The notes under the pieces are model-generated. The model did not search any database. It worked only from the letters and a program-made list of their open reading frames with translations, and had not been told where the DNA came from. The translations under genes and the position numbers were made by a program. A stretch of 14,701 nt of DNA from T3SED10-47 sp046483725 (GTDB taxonomy: Bacteria > Bipolaricaulota > Bipolaricaulia > Bipolaricaulales > Bipolaricaulaceae): contig JAWOCQ010000110.1 of assembly GCA_046483725.1 (NCBI GenBank), forward strand, positions 1 to 14,701, read 5' to 3'. Shown piece after piece: positions 5,428 through 13,031 of this stretch. Within the stretch, counting starts at the first letter, position 1. The number at the start of each line of letters is the position of its first letter.

Positions 5428-8157
5428 TTACTCCTTCAGTGCTGCTTGGGCGGCTGCCAGGCGGGCTACGGGGATGCGGAACGAGGATGCGGACACGTAG
5501 TCCAAGCCAATCTGGTGGCAGAACTGTACGGAGCCTGATTCGCCGCCGTGCTCACCGCAGATGCCCACTGATATTTCGGAAGAGGCCTCACGCCCTTTGG
5601 TCGTCCCCAACTGCATAAGGGCTCCCACTCCGGAGCGGTCGATTGTCTGGAATGGATCCAATGGCAAGATGCTCTCCTCCAAATACCGGTTGATAAACGT
5701 TCCCGCGTCGTCGCGGGAGAACCCAAAGGTCATCTGGGTGAGGTCGTTGGTGCCAAAGGAAAAGAACTGCGCTTCCTGGGCGATTTCATCGGCCACCACG
5801 CACGCCCGCGGGACCTCGATCATCGTGCCCACCTTGTATGATATGTCCACACCTTCCCCTTCCATCGTCCGCCCGGCGATGTCGTCCACGCGGCAACGTA
5901 CGGCCCGCATCTCGCTGGCCAGGCCCACTAGGGGGACCATGACGTATGGGCGGGGGCTCAAGCCCTTGCGGGCAAGAGCGGCCGCGGCGCGGAAGATCGC
6001 TTCCACCTGCATATCGTAGAGCTCCGGGTGGGTGATCCCCAGGCGGCACCCTCTATGCCCGAGCATGGGATTGAACTCGTGCAGCTCCTCTATGCGTTGC
6101 TTCAGCTCAGAAGGGTTGAGCTGGAATCTACGGGCGAGGGCGGCGATATTCTCCTCATCGCTGGGGAGGAACTCGTGCATCGGCGGATCCAACAGCCTGA
6201 TGATGACAGGCCTGCCGTCCATGACCCGCAAGATTCCGGCAAAGTCTTCCGTCTGCAACTCCAGCAGGTGGGTCAGCGCCTCATCCCGCGACCGGGGATC
6301 CTCGGTTATGATCGTCTGTTGTATGTAAGGGGTGCGTTCCTCGCCGAAGAACATGTGCTCCGTGCGGCACAGCCCGATGCCCTCTGCTCCGAAGGCCAGC
6401 GCCGTCGCGGCTTGCTCCGGCTTGTCCGCGTTGGCCCGCACACCGAGCCTGCGCCGGGCGTCGGCCCAGCTCATGAGCTTGTCGTACAGTTGGTAGATGC
6501 GTGCCTCGTCTGAAGAGAGGGTCTTGTCGATGAGCACCTGTAATACCTCTGAAGCCCGGGTAGCCACCTTGCCGGCAAGGACCTCGCCTGACGTGCCGTC
6601 GAAAGAGAGCCAATCGCCCTCCTGGAAGGATCTATCCTGTACACGCACTTCGCGGGTTTTGTAGTCTATGGTCAGGCCCTCGCAGCCTACTACGGCGACC
6701 TTGCCCATCTGGCGGGCTACCACCGCCGCGTGGGAGGTCATTCCTCCCCGGGAAGTTAGGATACCTTCTGCGGCCGCCATCCCGGCGATGTCGTCGGGGG
6801 AGGTCTCGTGGCGCACGAGGACAACAGGTTCGCCGTCCTTGGACATGCGCACGGCTTCGTCCGCGGTTACTACCACCCGACCGGACGCCGCGCCGGGCCC
6901 TGCTGGGAGGCCTTTGGCCAACACTTGCGAGGTGTCCTTTTCTGCCGGATCGAAGATGGGCTGCAACAGCTGCGAAAGCTGCTCTGCCGGCTCCAGCCTG
7001 AGGATAGCTTCGTCCTCGGAGATGAGCCCTTCCTCCACCATTTCCACCGCAATGCGGACAGAGGCAAAGCCTGTGCGCTTTCCGGTGCGGGTCTGCAGTA
7101 CGTAGAGCGTGCCCCGCTCTATGGTGAACTCCGTGTCCTGCATGTCGCGGTAGTGGCGCTCCAGGCGATCGCGTACCTCCACCAGCTGGCGGTGGATCTC
7201 CGGCATTGTCTCCTCCAGAGAGACTTGGTTTGTGTCGGATTTCTGTGCTGAGGCTATGGGCTGGGGGGTGCGGGTTCCCGCCACTACGTCCTCCCCTTGG
7301 GCAGAGAGCAAGTACTCCCCGTAAAGCCGATTCTCCCCCGTGGCTGGGTCCCGGGTGAACATGACGCCGGTCCCGGAGCTTTCGTCCAGGTTGCCGAATA
7401 CCATCGCCTGTACGTTGACCGCTGTGCCCCATGTGTCGGGGATTTGGTGCATGCGCCGGTAAACGCGCGCGCGAGGATTGTCCCAAGAGCCAAACACGGC
7501 AGCGATTGCGCCCCAGAGCTGGTCCCACGGGTCGTTGGGGAGGGATTTGCCGGCCTGTTCCACGGCTGCGTTGTAGCGGCTTACGAGTTCCTTCAGGTCC
7601 CCGGTGGAGAGGTCCAGGTCGGTGCGGGCACCCCGCTCGTCCTTCAGGCCGTCCAAAGCTTCGTGGAAAGGATCGACGCCGGAGCTGGACGCGTCCTTTA
7701 CTCCCAGCACCACCGAGCCGTACATGGCCACAAGGCGCCGGTAGGCGTCATAGGCGAATCGAGGGTCTGTTTGGGCGGCCAGGCCTTGGACCACGCGGTC
7801 GTTGAGACCCAGGTTGAGCACTGTATCCATCATGCCCGGCATGGAGGCGGCCGCGCCCGAACGCACGGAAACCAATAGGGGGCGCTCGGGATCTCCGAAC
7901 TTGCGTCCTGTAGTTTCCTCCAGATGCTGAATTCCTTCGCGTACTTCCTCCTTGAGCTTCGGCGGGTGGGAGCCTTGGTGCTCCCGGTAGTACAGGCATG
8001 CCTCGGTGGTGATGGTGAACCCCGGAGGCACCGGGATTCCCAGGCGTGCCATTTCGCCGAGATTGGCGCCCTTTCCGCCGAGTAGCATCTTCAGATCCGC
8101 TCCGCCTTCGGCCTTGTTCCCGCCGAACCGGTAGACATATTTCTCAGCCTTAGCCAT
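5428..8157 (-). CDS. ppdK: Pyruvate, phosphate dikinase
   Basis: This 909-residue cytoplasmic enzyme interconverts pyruvate + ATP + phosphate with PEP + AMP + pyrophosphate. Domains in order: an ATP-grasp nucleotide-binding domain (roughly residues 1-350, with GGKGANLGEMARLGIPVPPG and RSGAAASMPGMMDT), the swivelling phosphohistidine domain with GGMTSHAAVVAR (catalytic His about residue 476, and the Thr two before it that is the regulatory site in plant enzymes), and the PEP/pyruvate TIM barrel (about 525-905). The barrel has FGAEGIGLCRTEHMFF, FSFGTNDLTQMTFG and GICGEHGG with the catalytic Cys near residue 867. The ATG at 8157 is chosen because GGAGGTG lies just upstream; an in-frame ATG at 8184 would add nine residues but is not family-like. 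It overlaps the ftsY end by 8 nt. All key residues are present, so it should be active, in glycolysis or gluconeogenesis depending on the organism. Confidence 0.97.
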   Translation of the reverse strand: MAKAEKYVYRFGGNKAEGGADLKMLLGGKGANLGEMARLGIPVPPGFTITTEACLYYREHQGSHPPKLKEEVREGIQHLEETTGRKFGDPERPLLVSVRSGAAASMPGMMDTVLNLGLNDRVVQGLAAQTDPRFAYDAYRRLVAMYGSVVLGVKDASSSGVDPFHEALDGLKDERGARTDLDLSTGDLKELVSRYNAAVEQAGKSLPNDPWDQLWGAIAAVFGSWDNPRARVYRRMHQIPDTWGTAVNVQAMVFGNLDESSGTGVMFTRDPATGENRLYGEYLLSAQGEDVVAGTRTPQPIASAQKSDTNQVSLEETMPEIHRQLVEVRDRLERHYRDMQDTEFTIERGTLYVLQTRTGKRTGFASVRIAVEMVEEGLISEDEAILRLEPAEQLSQLLQPIFDPAEKDTSQVLAKGLPAGPGAASGRVVVTADEAVRMSKDGEPVVLVRHETSPDDIAGMAAAEGILTSRGGMTSHAAVVARQMGKVAVVGCEGLTIDYKTREVRVQDRSFQEGDWLSFDGTSGEVLAGKVATRASEVLQVLIDKTLSSDEARIYQLYDKLMSWADARRRLGVRANADKPEQAATALAFGAEGIGLCRTEHMFFGEERTPYIQQTIITEDPRSRDEALTHLLELQTEDFAGILRVMDGRPVIIRLLDPPMHEFLPSDEENIAALARRFQLNPSELKQRIEELHEFNPMLGHRGCRLGITHPELYDMQVEAIFRAAAALARKGLSPRPYVMVPLVGLASEMRAVRCRVDDIAGRTMEGEGVDISYKVGTMIEVPRACVVADEIAQEAQFFSFGTNDLTQMTFGFSRDDAGTFINRYLEESILPLDPFQTIDRSGVGALMQLGTTKGREASSEISVGICGEHGGESGSVQFCHQIGLDYVSASSFRIPVARLAAAQAALKE

Positions 8158-9070
8158 GCTCACCTCCAATGAGGGCGCCGGCATACCCTCCCGCGCTGAA
8201 TCGCTCCAGCTCGTCCATTCCCTCGCCCACTCCCACCCAGAGGATGGGGATACGCAGAGTTTGCCAGATGGGGAGGATCGCTCCTCCTTTGGCCGTCCCG
8301 TCCAACTTGGTCAGGACCAGGCTGGTGAGTCCCACGGCCTGATCGAAAAGCTCCGCTTGGGAAACGGCGTTTTGGCCAACCGAAGCGTCCACAACCAGGA
8401 TTCGCTCATCCGGCGGTCGACCCTGCAACCGCTCCACAACACGGCGCACTTTGCCCAGCTCTTCCATAAGCGGGCGCTTGGTCTGCAACCGCCCTGCTGT
8501 ATCAACCAAAACAACATCATATCCTTGAATGCGAGCGTGTTCCACTGCGTCGTGGACCACCGCTCCCGGGTCTGCACCGGGTCGGTGGGACACGAGTTCA
8601 AGCCCGGTTCGCTGTGCTAAGTTGGTCAGCTGTTCCACGGCCGCGGCGCGGAATGTATCCGCCGCGGCCAGAACCACAGAGGTGCCATGGGAAGCGAGTG
8701 CACGCCCCACCTTGGCTACGGTAGTCGTCTTCCCCGAGCCGTTGACCCCCACGAACACATACACTGCGGGTCCGGCTCCATCCGGGGCGGGGGCAGGGTT
8801 TCCTTCGGCCGGGGCCAAGAGCTCCGCTACCTTGTTGTGCAGCAGCTGCGCTAGTTCGGCTGCGTCTAGGCTATTGTGTTCCCTAAGGGGGGCCAAGAGC
8901 TCATCGGTGGCCTCCAGGCCTACGTCGGCTGTGAGGAGCATCTCCTCCAGGCGATCGAGGGCCTCCTCGTCCACGTGGCCCCCTCCCTTGAGCGTCTCTT
9001 CCAAGGGGGCCCACAGGGTCCGCCGTGTTCGATGCAGACCCTTGCGCAGCCTGTTCCACACGGCGCTCAC
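8150..9070 (-). CDS. ftsY: Signal recognition particle receptor FtsY
   Basis: This 306-residue GTPase docks the signal recognition particle (Ffh-RNA-ribosome) at the inner membrane for co-translational protein insertion. After an N-domain helical bundle (about residues 1-95) comes the GTPase domain. It has the P-loop GVNGSGKTTT (Lys114), AAADTFRAAAVEQL, DTAGRL at 190-195 and TKLDGTAKGG (Asp257, guanine specificity). It lacks the long acidic A-domain of the E. coli protein, as is common in other phyla. The start is a GTG at 9070 overlapping the argS TGA (GTGA), with GGAGGAG inside the end of argS serving as ribosome site. The 3' end overlaps ppdK. It is distinguished from the paralogue Ffh by absence of the methionine-rich M domain and by its short length. 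Confidence 0.96.
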   Translation of the reverse strand: MSAVWNRLRKGLHRTRRTLWAPLEETLKGGGHVDEEALDRLEEMLLTADVGLEATDELLAPLREHNSLDAAELAQLLHNKVAELLAPAEGNPAPAPDGAGPAVYVFVGVNGSGKTTTVAKVGRALASHGTSVVLAAADTFRAAAVEQLTNLAQRTGLELVSHRPGADPGAVVHDAVEHARIQGYDVVLVDTAGRLQTKRPLMEELGKVRRVVERLQGRPPDERILVVDASVGQNAVSQAELFDQAVGLTSLVLTKLDGTAKGGAILPIWQTLRIPILWVGVGEGMDELERFSAGGYAGALIGGEHG

Positions 9071-10707
9071 ATCTCCTCCGGCGTCGTTAGCCCGAGCACC
9101 GTGAGGCCCTGCCGTAGTACCAGGCCGACTGCCGAGAGCATTGCCAGGCGGGCATGGGTCGTCTCGCCCTGCCCCAGCACCCGTACTCGGCTATAGTACG
9201 GATGGAACAGGCCGGCCACGTTTTCCAAGTACTCGCAAAGAAGATGCGGTGCGTATTCCACAGCGGCCGTGCGTAGCAGATCGCCGAAGCGATCGATTTC
9301 CAGCATCAGCGCCCGCTCGCTTGGGTCCTCGAGCGGAGCCAGGTCCACCGACCCGGGGTGTTCGGGGTACTCGCCCAGGCGCAGCGCTTCCCGCTTGAGG
9401 GACGCAATCCTGGTGTGTGCGTACTGTACGTAGTACACGGGGTTTTCCATGCTGGAGCTCTTGGCCAGCTCATAGTTGAAGTTCAGATGACTCGAGGGTT
9501 TGCGCATCACCATGAAGTAGCGGAACACGTCGCGGCCCAGCTCTTCCACCAGGTCTCGCAGTCGCAGGAATCTGCCGGCTCGGGTGGACATCCGCTCCAT
9601 GCCGTTGCGCCCTCTCAAAGTGACGAACTGGTGCAAACAGTAATCCAGGAAATCGTCGGGCATCCCCAGGAGGCTCAGCGCAAGCTTCACTTGTTGTTGC
9701 TCCTCCACATGATCGGCCCCCTGCATGTCCACCACCTTGGCGAATCCCCGGCGGTACTTCTCCACGTGATAGGCAATGTCCACCATCAGGTAGGTGGGCC
9801 CTCCAGCAGAGCGCAGCAAAACGGGGTCGCGTCCCAGTCCGTGTTCGGTGGAGCGAAGCCACAACGCCCCCTCATGCTCGTATACGGCCCCCCGCTCACG
9901 CAGGGCGTCCAGCGTTTCCTCCACCACCCCCCGGCGGTGGAGTTCGCCCTCCTTGCTCCACACGTCGAAGTCCACGCCCACCGCTTCTAGGTCTTCACAA
10001 ATCATGTCCATCATCTGTTTCACGGCCAGATTGCAAAAGAGTGCTTGTGTTGCAGTGGTCCACTCTGGGCAGCGATCACCCCAGCGTGCGGCCAGTTCTT
10101 GGCCCAGGCTGAGCAGATACTCCCCGTGGTAGCCTCCCTCGGGAAGGCCGACGTCGTCGCCCACGGCTTGGCGGTATCTCGCCCACAGTGACTGGCCCAG
10201 GAGCTCAATTTGTCGCCCCTCATCGTTCAGATAGTACTCCCGGGTCACTTGCCACCCCTGCCGGGCCCAAAGCTCTGACACCACATCGCCCAGCACCGCC
10301 TGCCGCCCGTGGCCCACCGTCAACGGGCCGGTGGGGTTGGAGGACACGAACTCCACCTGCAGCGGGCGCTGTCCTCCCGCGTCCCCACGACCATAATCTT
10401 CGCCTTGCACCAGGGCCCCTCGCACCACGTCCCCCAGCGAGCCTTGCGCGAACCGGAGGTTCACAAATCCCCCCTCCGCGGTCACCGAAGCGAACGCGGG
10501 ATTGCCTTCCAGCAGCGAAGCGATCTCCTGTGAGAGTTGATCGGGGCTGCGCTGCGCAGCGCGCGCCACCAGGAAGGCCACCCGGCTGCTCAAATCGCCG
10601 TACTCCGGACGGGGAGGGCGATCCACCGGTACCTCCACGCTAAAGGGAATCTTCAGCTGAAGCAGGGCCTGTTCAACCGCAGCCCTGACCAGGGCCTCTA
10701 GGTGCAT
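9067..10707 (-). CDS. argS: Arginyl-tRNA synthetase
   Basis: This 546-residue class I enzyme charges tRNA-Arg with arginine in the cytoplasm. The N-terminal ArgRS additional domain occupies about residues 1-100 (with RPEYGDLSSRVAF and GGFVNLRF). The catalytic domain starts at EFVSSNPTGPLTVGHGRQ; the class I HIGH motif reads TVGH (residues 130-133), with Thr in place of the first His. The KMSKS loop is ERMSTRAG (Met373). The C-terminal anticodon-binding (DALR) domain begins near NPVYYVQYAHTRIASLKREA. Length is normal. The ATG at 10707 lies 10 nt after the spoVS stop and has no strong Shine-Dalgarno site, so it probably relies on coupling to spoVS. Identity is secure; the HIGH variant is discussed as a finding. 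Confidence 0.96.
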   Translation of the reverse strand: MHLEALVRAAVEQALLQLKIPFSVEVPVDRPPRPEYGDLSSRVAFLVARAAQRSPDQLSQEIASLLEGNPAFASVTAEGGFVNLRFAQGSLGDVVRGALVQGEDYGRGDAGGQRPLQVEFVSSNPTGPLTVGHGRQAVLGDVVSELWARQGWQVTREYYLNDEGRQIELLGQSLWARYRQAVGDDVGLPEGGYHGEYLLSLGQELAARWGDRCPEWTTATQALFCNLAVKQMMDMICEDLEAVGVDFDVWSKEGELHRRGVVEETLDALRERGAVYEHEGALWLRSTEHGLGRDPVLLRSAGGPTYLMVDIAYHVEKYRRGFAKVVDMQGADHVEEQQQVKLALSLLGMPDDFLDYCLHQFVTLRGRNGMERMSTRAGRFLRLRDLVEELGRDVFRYFMVMRKPSSHLNFNYELAKSSSMENPVYYVQYAHTRIASLKREALRLGEYPEHPGSVDLAPLEDPSERALMLEIDRFGDLLRTAAVEYAPHLLCEYLENVAGLFHPYYSRVRVLGQGETTHARLAMLSAVGLVLRQGLTVLGLTTPEEM

Positions 10708-10717
10708 CTACTTATCT

Positions 10718-10978
10718 CTACTTCTCGATGATGAGCCGGAGTCCCGTCTTGGTCTCGCCCCCGATCTCCACATCGATGAAGCCGGGGGTGACCCGCACTT
10801 CGGTCTCACCTTCCCGCTCCACCAGCCGGCGGGCGATTGCCACGGCCTTTACCGCCTGATTGACGGCGCCCGCCCCGATTGCGTGCGCCTCCACGATACC
10901 GTCGGACTCCAGCGCGCCGGCGATGGCCCCGGCGACGGCGTTGGGGTTGGACGTCGATGCAACTTTGAGGACTTCCAT
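10718..10978 (-). CDS. spoVS: Stage V sporulation protein S (SpoVS) family protein
   Basis: This is an 86-residue small protein of the SpoVS family, the same size as the Bacillus subtilis protein and alike along its full length: it starts MEVLKVAST and contains SNPNAVAGAIAGALES and AIGAGAVNQAVKAVAIARR. In Bacillus SpoVS affects sporulation and cell division, and the fold resembles Alba-type nucleic-acid-binding proteins. The family also occurs in non-sporulating phyla, where its role is not well known. The ATG at 10978 is chosen over an in-frame ATG at 11035 because AAGGAGG lies 6 nt upstream, the homology begins here, and a promoter overlaps the longer reading. It is tightly followed by argS (10 nt), so it likely leads an operon with translation genes. 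A role in RNA or DNA binding is inference. Confidence 0.93.
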   Translation of the reverse strand: MEVLKVASTSNPNAVAGAIAGALESDGIVEAHAIGAGAVNQAVKAVAIARRLVEREGETEVRVTPGFIDVEIGGETKTGLRLIIEK

Positions 10979-11033
10979 CTGCCGCCTCCTTCTACTGCGG
11001 CCCCAGGGGGCGTCTTGTGCGTTGGCTGGAAGC

Positions 11034-11063
11034 ATTATACGTGGGATCCTTCGGCAACGTCAA
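11034..11063 (-). promoter_or_regulatory. Sigma-70-type promoter of spoVS
   Basis: On the minus strand, TTGACG (11063-11058) and a perfect TATAAT (11039-11034) are separated by 18 nt. Transcription would start near 11027, giving a leader of about 49 nt before the spoVS ATG. The leader holds a short GC-rich inverted repeat (GCCCC-AG-GGGGC at 11000-11011) close upstream of the AAGGAGG ribosome site. This promoter could drive spoVS, argS, ftsY, ppdK and the two permeases. Confidence 0.78.
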
Positions 11064-11172
11064 CAGCAGTTCCCTAGTCCTTTTCCGGTTCCCGCTAACC
11101 AAGGGGGGGGCAGGCCGGTGGGTTGTAGGTCGACGGCAATGGGAGCTGGGAGATGGCACTGGTGAACCCAAC

Positions 11173-11577
11173 TCACCGGTCTCGTAATAGCTGGACGGCC
11201 TTTCCGTTGTGGGAGCAGGAGAAGACGACCAGGCTCTGGTCGCTGTCGGAGGTGACGGTGGCGTATAGGTCGTGGATGTCTAGGTCCTGGCGGGCTAAAG
11301 TGTCAGTCACTCGCCGGAGTAGCCCCGGCCTATGGGGCAGCTCCACCAGCACCACGTCTCGCTCATCGACTGAGAACTCGGCCTTCCGCAAAGCGTCCAG
11401 GGTGTAGGTAGGGGCGTCGGTGACAACACGAATCTGTGCTTCTCCCTGCGCAACCCTCACACAGACGGCGAGGATATTGATCGTCTGTGCCGCTATTAGC
11501 TGCGAGATCTCAGCCAATAGGCCTACCCGGTCCGGTGTGGAGATCAGTATCTCTCTGCAAATAGTTGCCTCAGCCAT
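11173..11577 (-). CDS. Tandem ACT-domain protein (probable amino-acid-binding regulator)
   Basis: This 134-residue protein seems to consist of two ACT domains and nothing else. Domain 1 is about residues 5-62 (CREILISTPDRVGLLAEISQ, with the Asp-Arg-x-Gly-Leu-Leu ligand-loop pattern). Domain 2 is about residues 72-130 (VVLVELPHRPGLLRRVTDTL, with the same pattern as HRPGLL). This two-domain layout resembles stand-alone ACT proteins thought to bind amino acids and regulate metabolism; the ligand and partner are unknown. It starts 41 nt after atpD and sits in the slot where atpC is often found, but it shows none of the epsilon-subunit features. No strong Shine-Dalgarno site precedes the ATG. A possible extended -10 promoter lies 20 nt upstream. 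It could regulate an aminotransferase or biosynthetic enzyme elsewhere. Confidence 0.85.
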   Translation of the reverse strand: MAEATICREILISTPDRVGLLAEISQLIAAQTINILAVCVRVAQGEAQIRVVTDAPTYTLDALRKAEFSVDERDVVLVELPHRPGLLRRVTDTLARQDLDIHDLYATVTSDSDQSLVVFSCSHNGKAVQLLRDR

Positions 11578-11597
11578 AGCTGCCGACCACCACAGGC

Positions 11598-11606
11598 ATT
11601 ATAACA
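11598..11606 (-). promoter_or_regulatory. Possible extended -10 promoter of the ACT-domain gene
   Basis: On the minus strand the atpD-ACT gap contains TGTTATAAT, a TG-N-TATAAT extended -10 element. No good -35 box is seen at normal spacing (that region is the end of atpD). Transcription would start near 11591, leaving a leader of about 14 nt without a strong ribosome site. The ACT gene may instead be read from the atp operon. Confidence 0.4.
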
Positions 11607-11618
11607 GCCCTGGAGGTG

Positions 11619-13031
11619 TTACTCCTTCTCCTTTTTCTCCTTGTCTAGCACTTCGTCGATGGTACCCGCCATGTAAAAGGCCTGCTCGGTCAGGTGGTCG
11701 AGCTCCCCCGAGCAGATCATCTTGAATCCCCGCACGGTGTCCTCCAGGCGCACGTAGGTGCCCGGACGGCCGGTGAAGTGTTCGGCCACGTGGAACGGTT
11801 GGGCCATGAATCGCTGTATCTTCCGGGCCCGCATGACAATTGTCCGGTCCTCTTCCGAGAGTTCCTCCATACCCATGATGGCGATGATGTCCTGCAGATC
11901 CTCGTGCCGTTGGAGAATGGCCCGTGTCTGTTGCGCTGTCTCGTAGTGCTCCCGCGAGAGGATGCGGGGATCCATTAGGCGCGAGTTCGACTGCAACGGA
12001 TCCACGGCGGGGTAGATGCCCTTCTCGGCGAGGTCCCTGGTGAGGAACACCGTGGCGTCCAGATGGGCGAACACCGTGGCCGGGGCAGGATCGGTGAAGT
12101 CGTCGGCCGGCACGTACACGGCCTGTACGGAGGTGATTGATCCCCGCCGGGTGGAGGTGATCCGCTCCTGCAGCTCGGCCATCTCCGTGGCCAGCGTTGG
12201 TTGGTAGCCTACTTCGGATGGCATGCGGCCGAGCAGGGCGGAAACCTCGGAGCCGGCCTGAGCGAAGCGGAAGATGTTGTCGATAAACAGGAGCACGTCC
12301 TTGCCTACCTCATCTCGGAAATACTCGGCCATGGTGACCCCGGACAGGCCGACGCGGAACCGCGCTCCCGGGGGTTCGTTCATCTGGCCATAGACCAGCG
12401 CAGTGTTTGAGAGTACCCCAGATCTCTTCATCTCCAGGTACAGGTCGTTGCCCTCCCGGGAGCGCTCTCCCACTCCGGAGAACACGGAGTAGCCTTGATG
12501 CTCGTAGGCGATCGCGCGAATGAACTCCATTACCAGCACGGTTTTGCCCACGCCGGCACCGCCGAACAGGCCGATCTTGCCTCCACGGGGGAACGGGGCA
12601 ATGAGGTCGATGACCTTGATCCCCGTCTCCAGCACCTCGTCTTCCGTGGACAGGTTGGCCAGCCGGGGCGGTTCCCGGTGGATGGGCAGCTCGGGTGCGT
12701 CTTCTAGGGCGGGTTGTTCGTCGATGGGCTGGCCGGTCAAGTCGAACATGCGGCCCAGGGCCTGCGGTCCGACGGGCACCGTGAGGGGAGCCCCGGTGTC
12801 CTCCACCGGATGCCCGCGCCCCAGCCCGTCGGTGGAGTCCATAGCCACCGCTCGTACCTCTCCGTTCCCTAGGTGCTGGGCCACTTCCAACACCAATACC
12901 CCGCCTTTTGGGTACTCCACGCGGAGCGCCTGGTTCAGTGGGGGCAGGTGCCCGCGGGGGAACCCAACGTCCACCACCGGTCCCCGGATGGCTGTGATCC
13001 AGCCGTAAAATTCGTCAGTTCGCTCGTTCAT
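11619..13031 (-). CDS. atpD: F-type ATP synthase subunit beta
   Basis: This 470-residue protein is the catalytic beta subunit of the F1 head, which makes ATP from ADP and phosphate as the gamma shaft turns. Visible landmarks are the N-terminal beta-barrel domain (about residues 8-85, GWITAIRGPVVDVGFP), the P-loop GGAGVGKT (Lys163), the catalytic GERSREGNDLY (Glu189) and ALVYGQMNEPPGAR. The central domain continues with LLFIDNIFRFAQAGSEVSAL. The C-terminal helical domain has MGMEELSEEDRTIVMRARKI. All catalytic residues are intact and the length is typical. The ATG at 13031 overlaps the atpG stop (ATGA) and has GGGAGG 4 nt upstream. The short lysine/glutamate-rich tail KEKKEKE is ordinary. No atpC gene follows. 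Whether the enzyme pumps H+ or Na+ cannot be read here, because the c subunit is outside the window. Confidence 0.98.
   Translation of the reverse strand: MNERTDEFYGWITAIRGPVVDVGFPRGHLPPLNQALRVEYPKGGVLVLEVAQHLGNGEVRAVAMDSTDGLGRGHPVEDTGAPLTVPVGPQALGRMFDLTGQPIDEQPALEDAPELPIHREPPRLANLSTEDEVLETGIKVIDLIAPFPRGGKIGLFGGAGVGKTVLVMEFIRAIAYEHQGYSVFSGVGERSREGNDLYLEMKRSGVLSNTALVYGQMNEPPGARFRVGLSGVTMAEYFRDEVGKDVLLFIDNIFRFAQAGSEVSALLGRMPSEVGYQPTLATEMAELQERITSTRRGSITSVQAVYVPADDFTDPAPATVFAHLDATVFLTRDLAEKGIYPAVDPLQSNSRLMDPRILSREHYETAQQTRAILQRHEDLQDIIAIMGMEELSEEDRTIVMRARKIQRFMAQPFHVAEHFTGRPGTYVRLEDTVRGFKMICSGELDHLTEQAFYMAGTIDEVLDKEKKEKE

Noticed and set aside
6632..7528. A long (298-codon) frame on the same strand as ppdK
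   Set aside because: It is a shifted reading of ppdK; the protein is rich in Gly, Arg, Pro and His with no family match, as expected from a GC-rich shadow frame.
8158..8184. Upstream ATG of ppdK adding nine residues
   Set aside because: The ATG at 8157 has GGAGGTG just upstream and matches where the family begins; the longer start has no such support.
11000..11011. GC-rich inverted repeat in the spoVS leader as a terminator or riboswitch
   Set aside because: The stem is only 5 bp with a 2-nt loop and no U-tract; the 49-nt leader is too short for a known riboswitch class.
11103..11110. Run of eight G residues between the ACT gene and spoVS
   Set aside because: It lies in non-coding sequence with no stem followed by U residues on either strand; it may be a sequencing-sensitive homopolymer and changes no gene.
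11173..11577. The gene after atpD as ATP synthase epsilon (atpC)
   Set aside because: The size and position fit, but the sequence has two ACT-type ligand loops and lacks the epsilon beta-sandwich signature.
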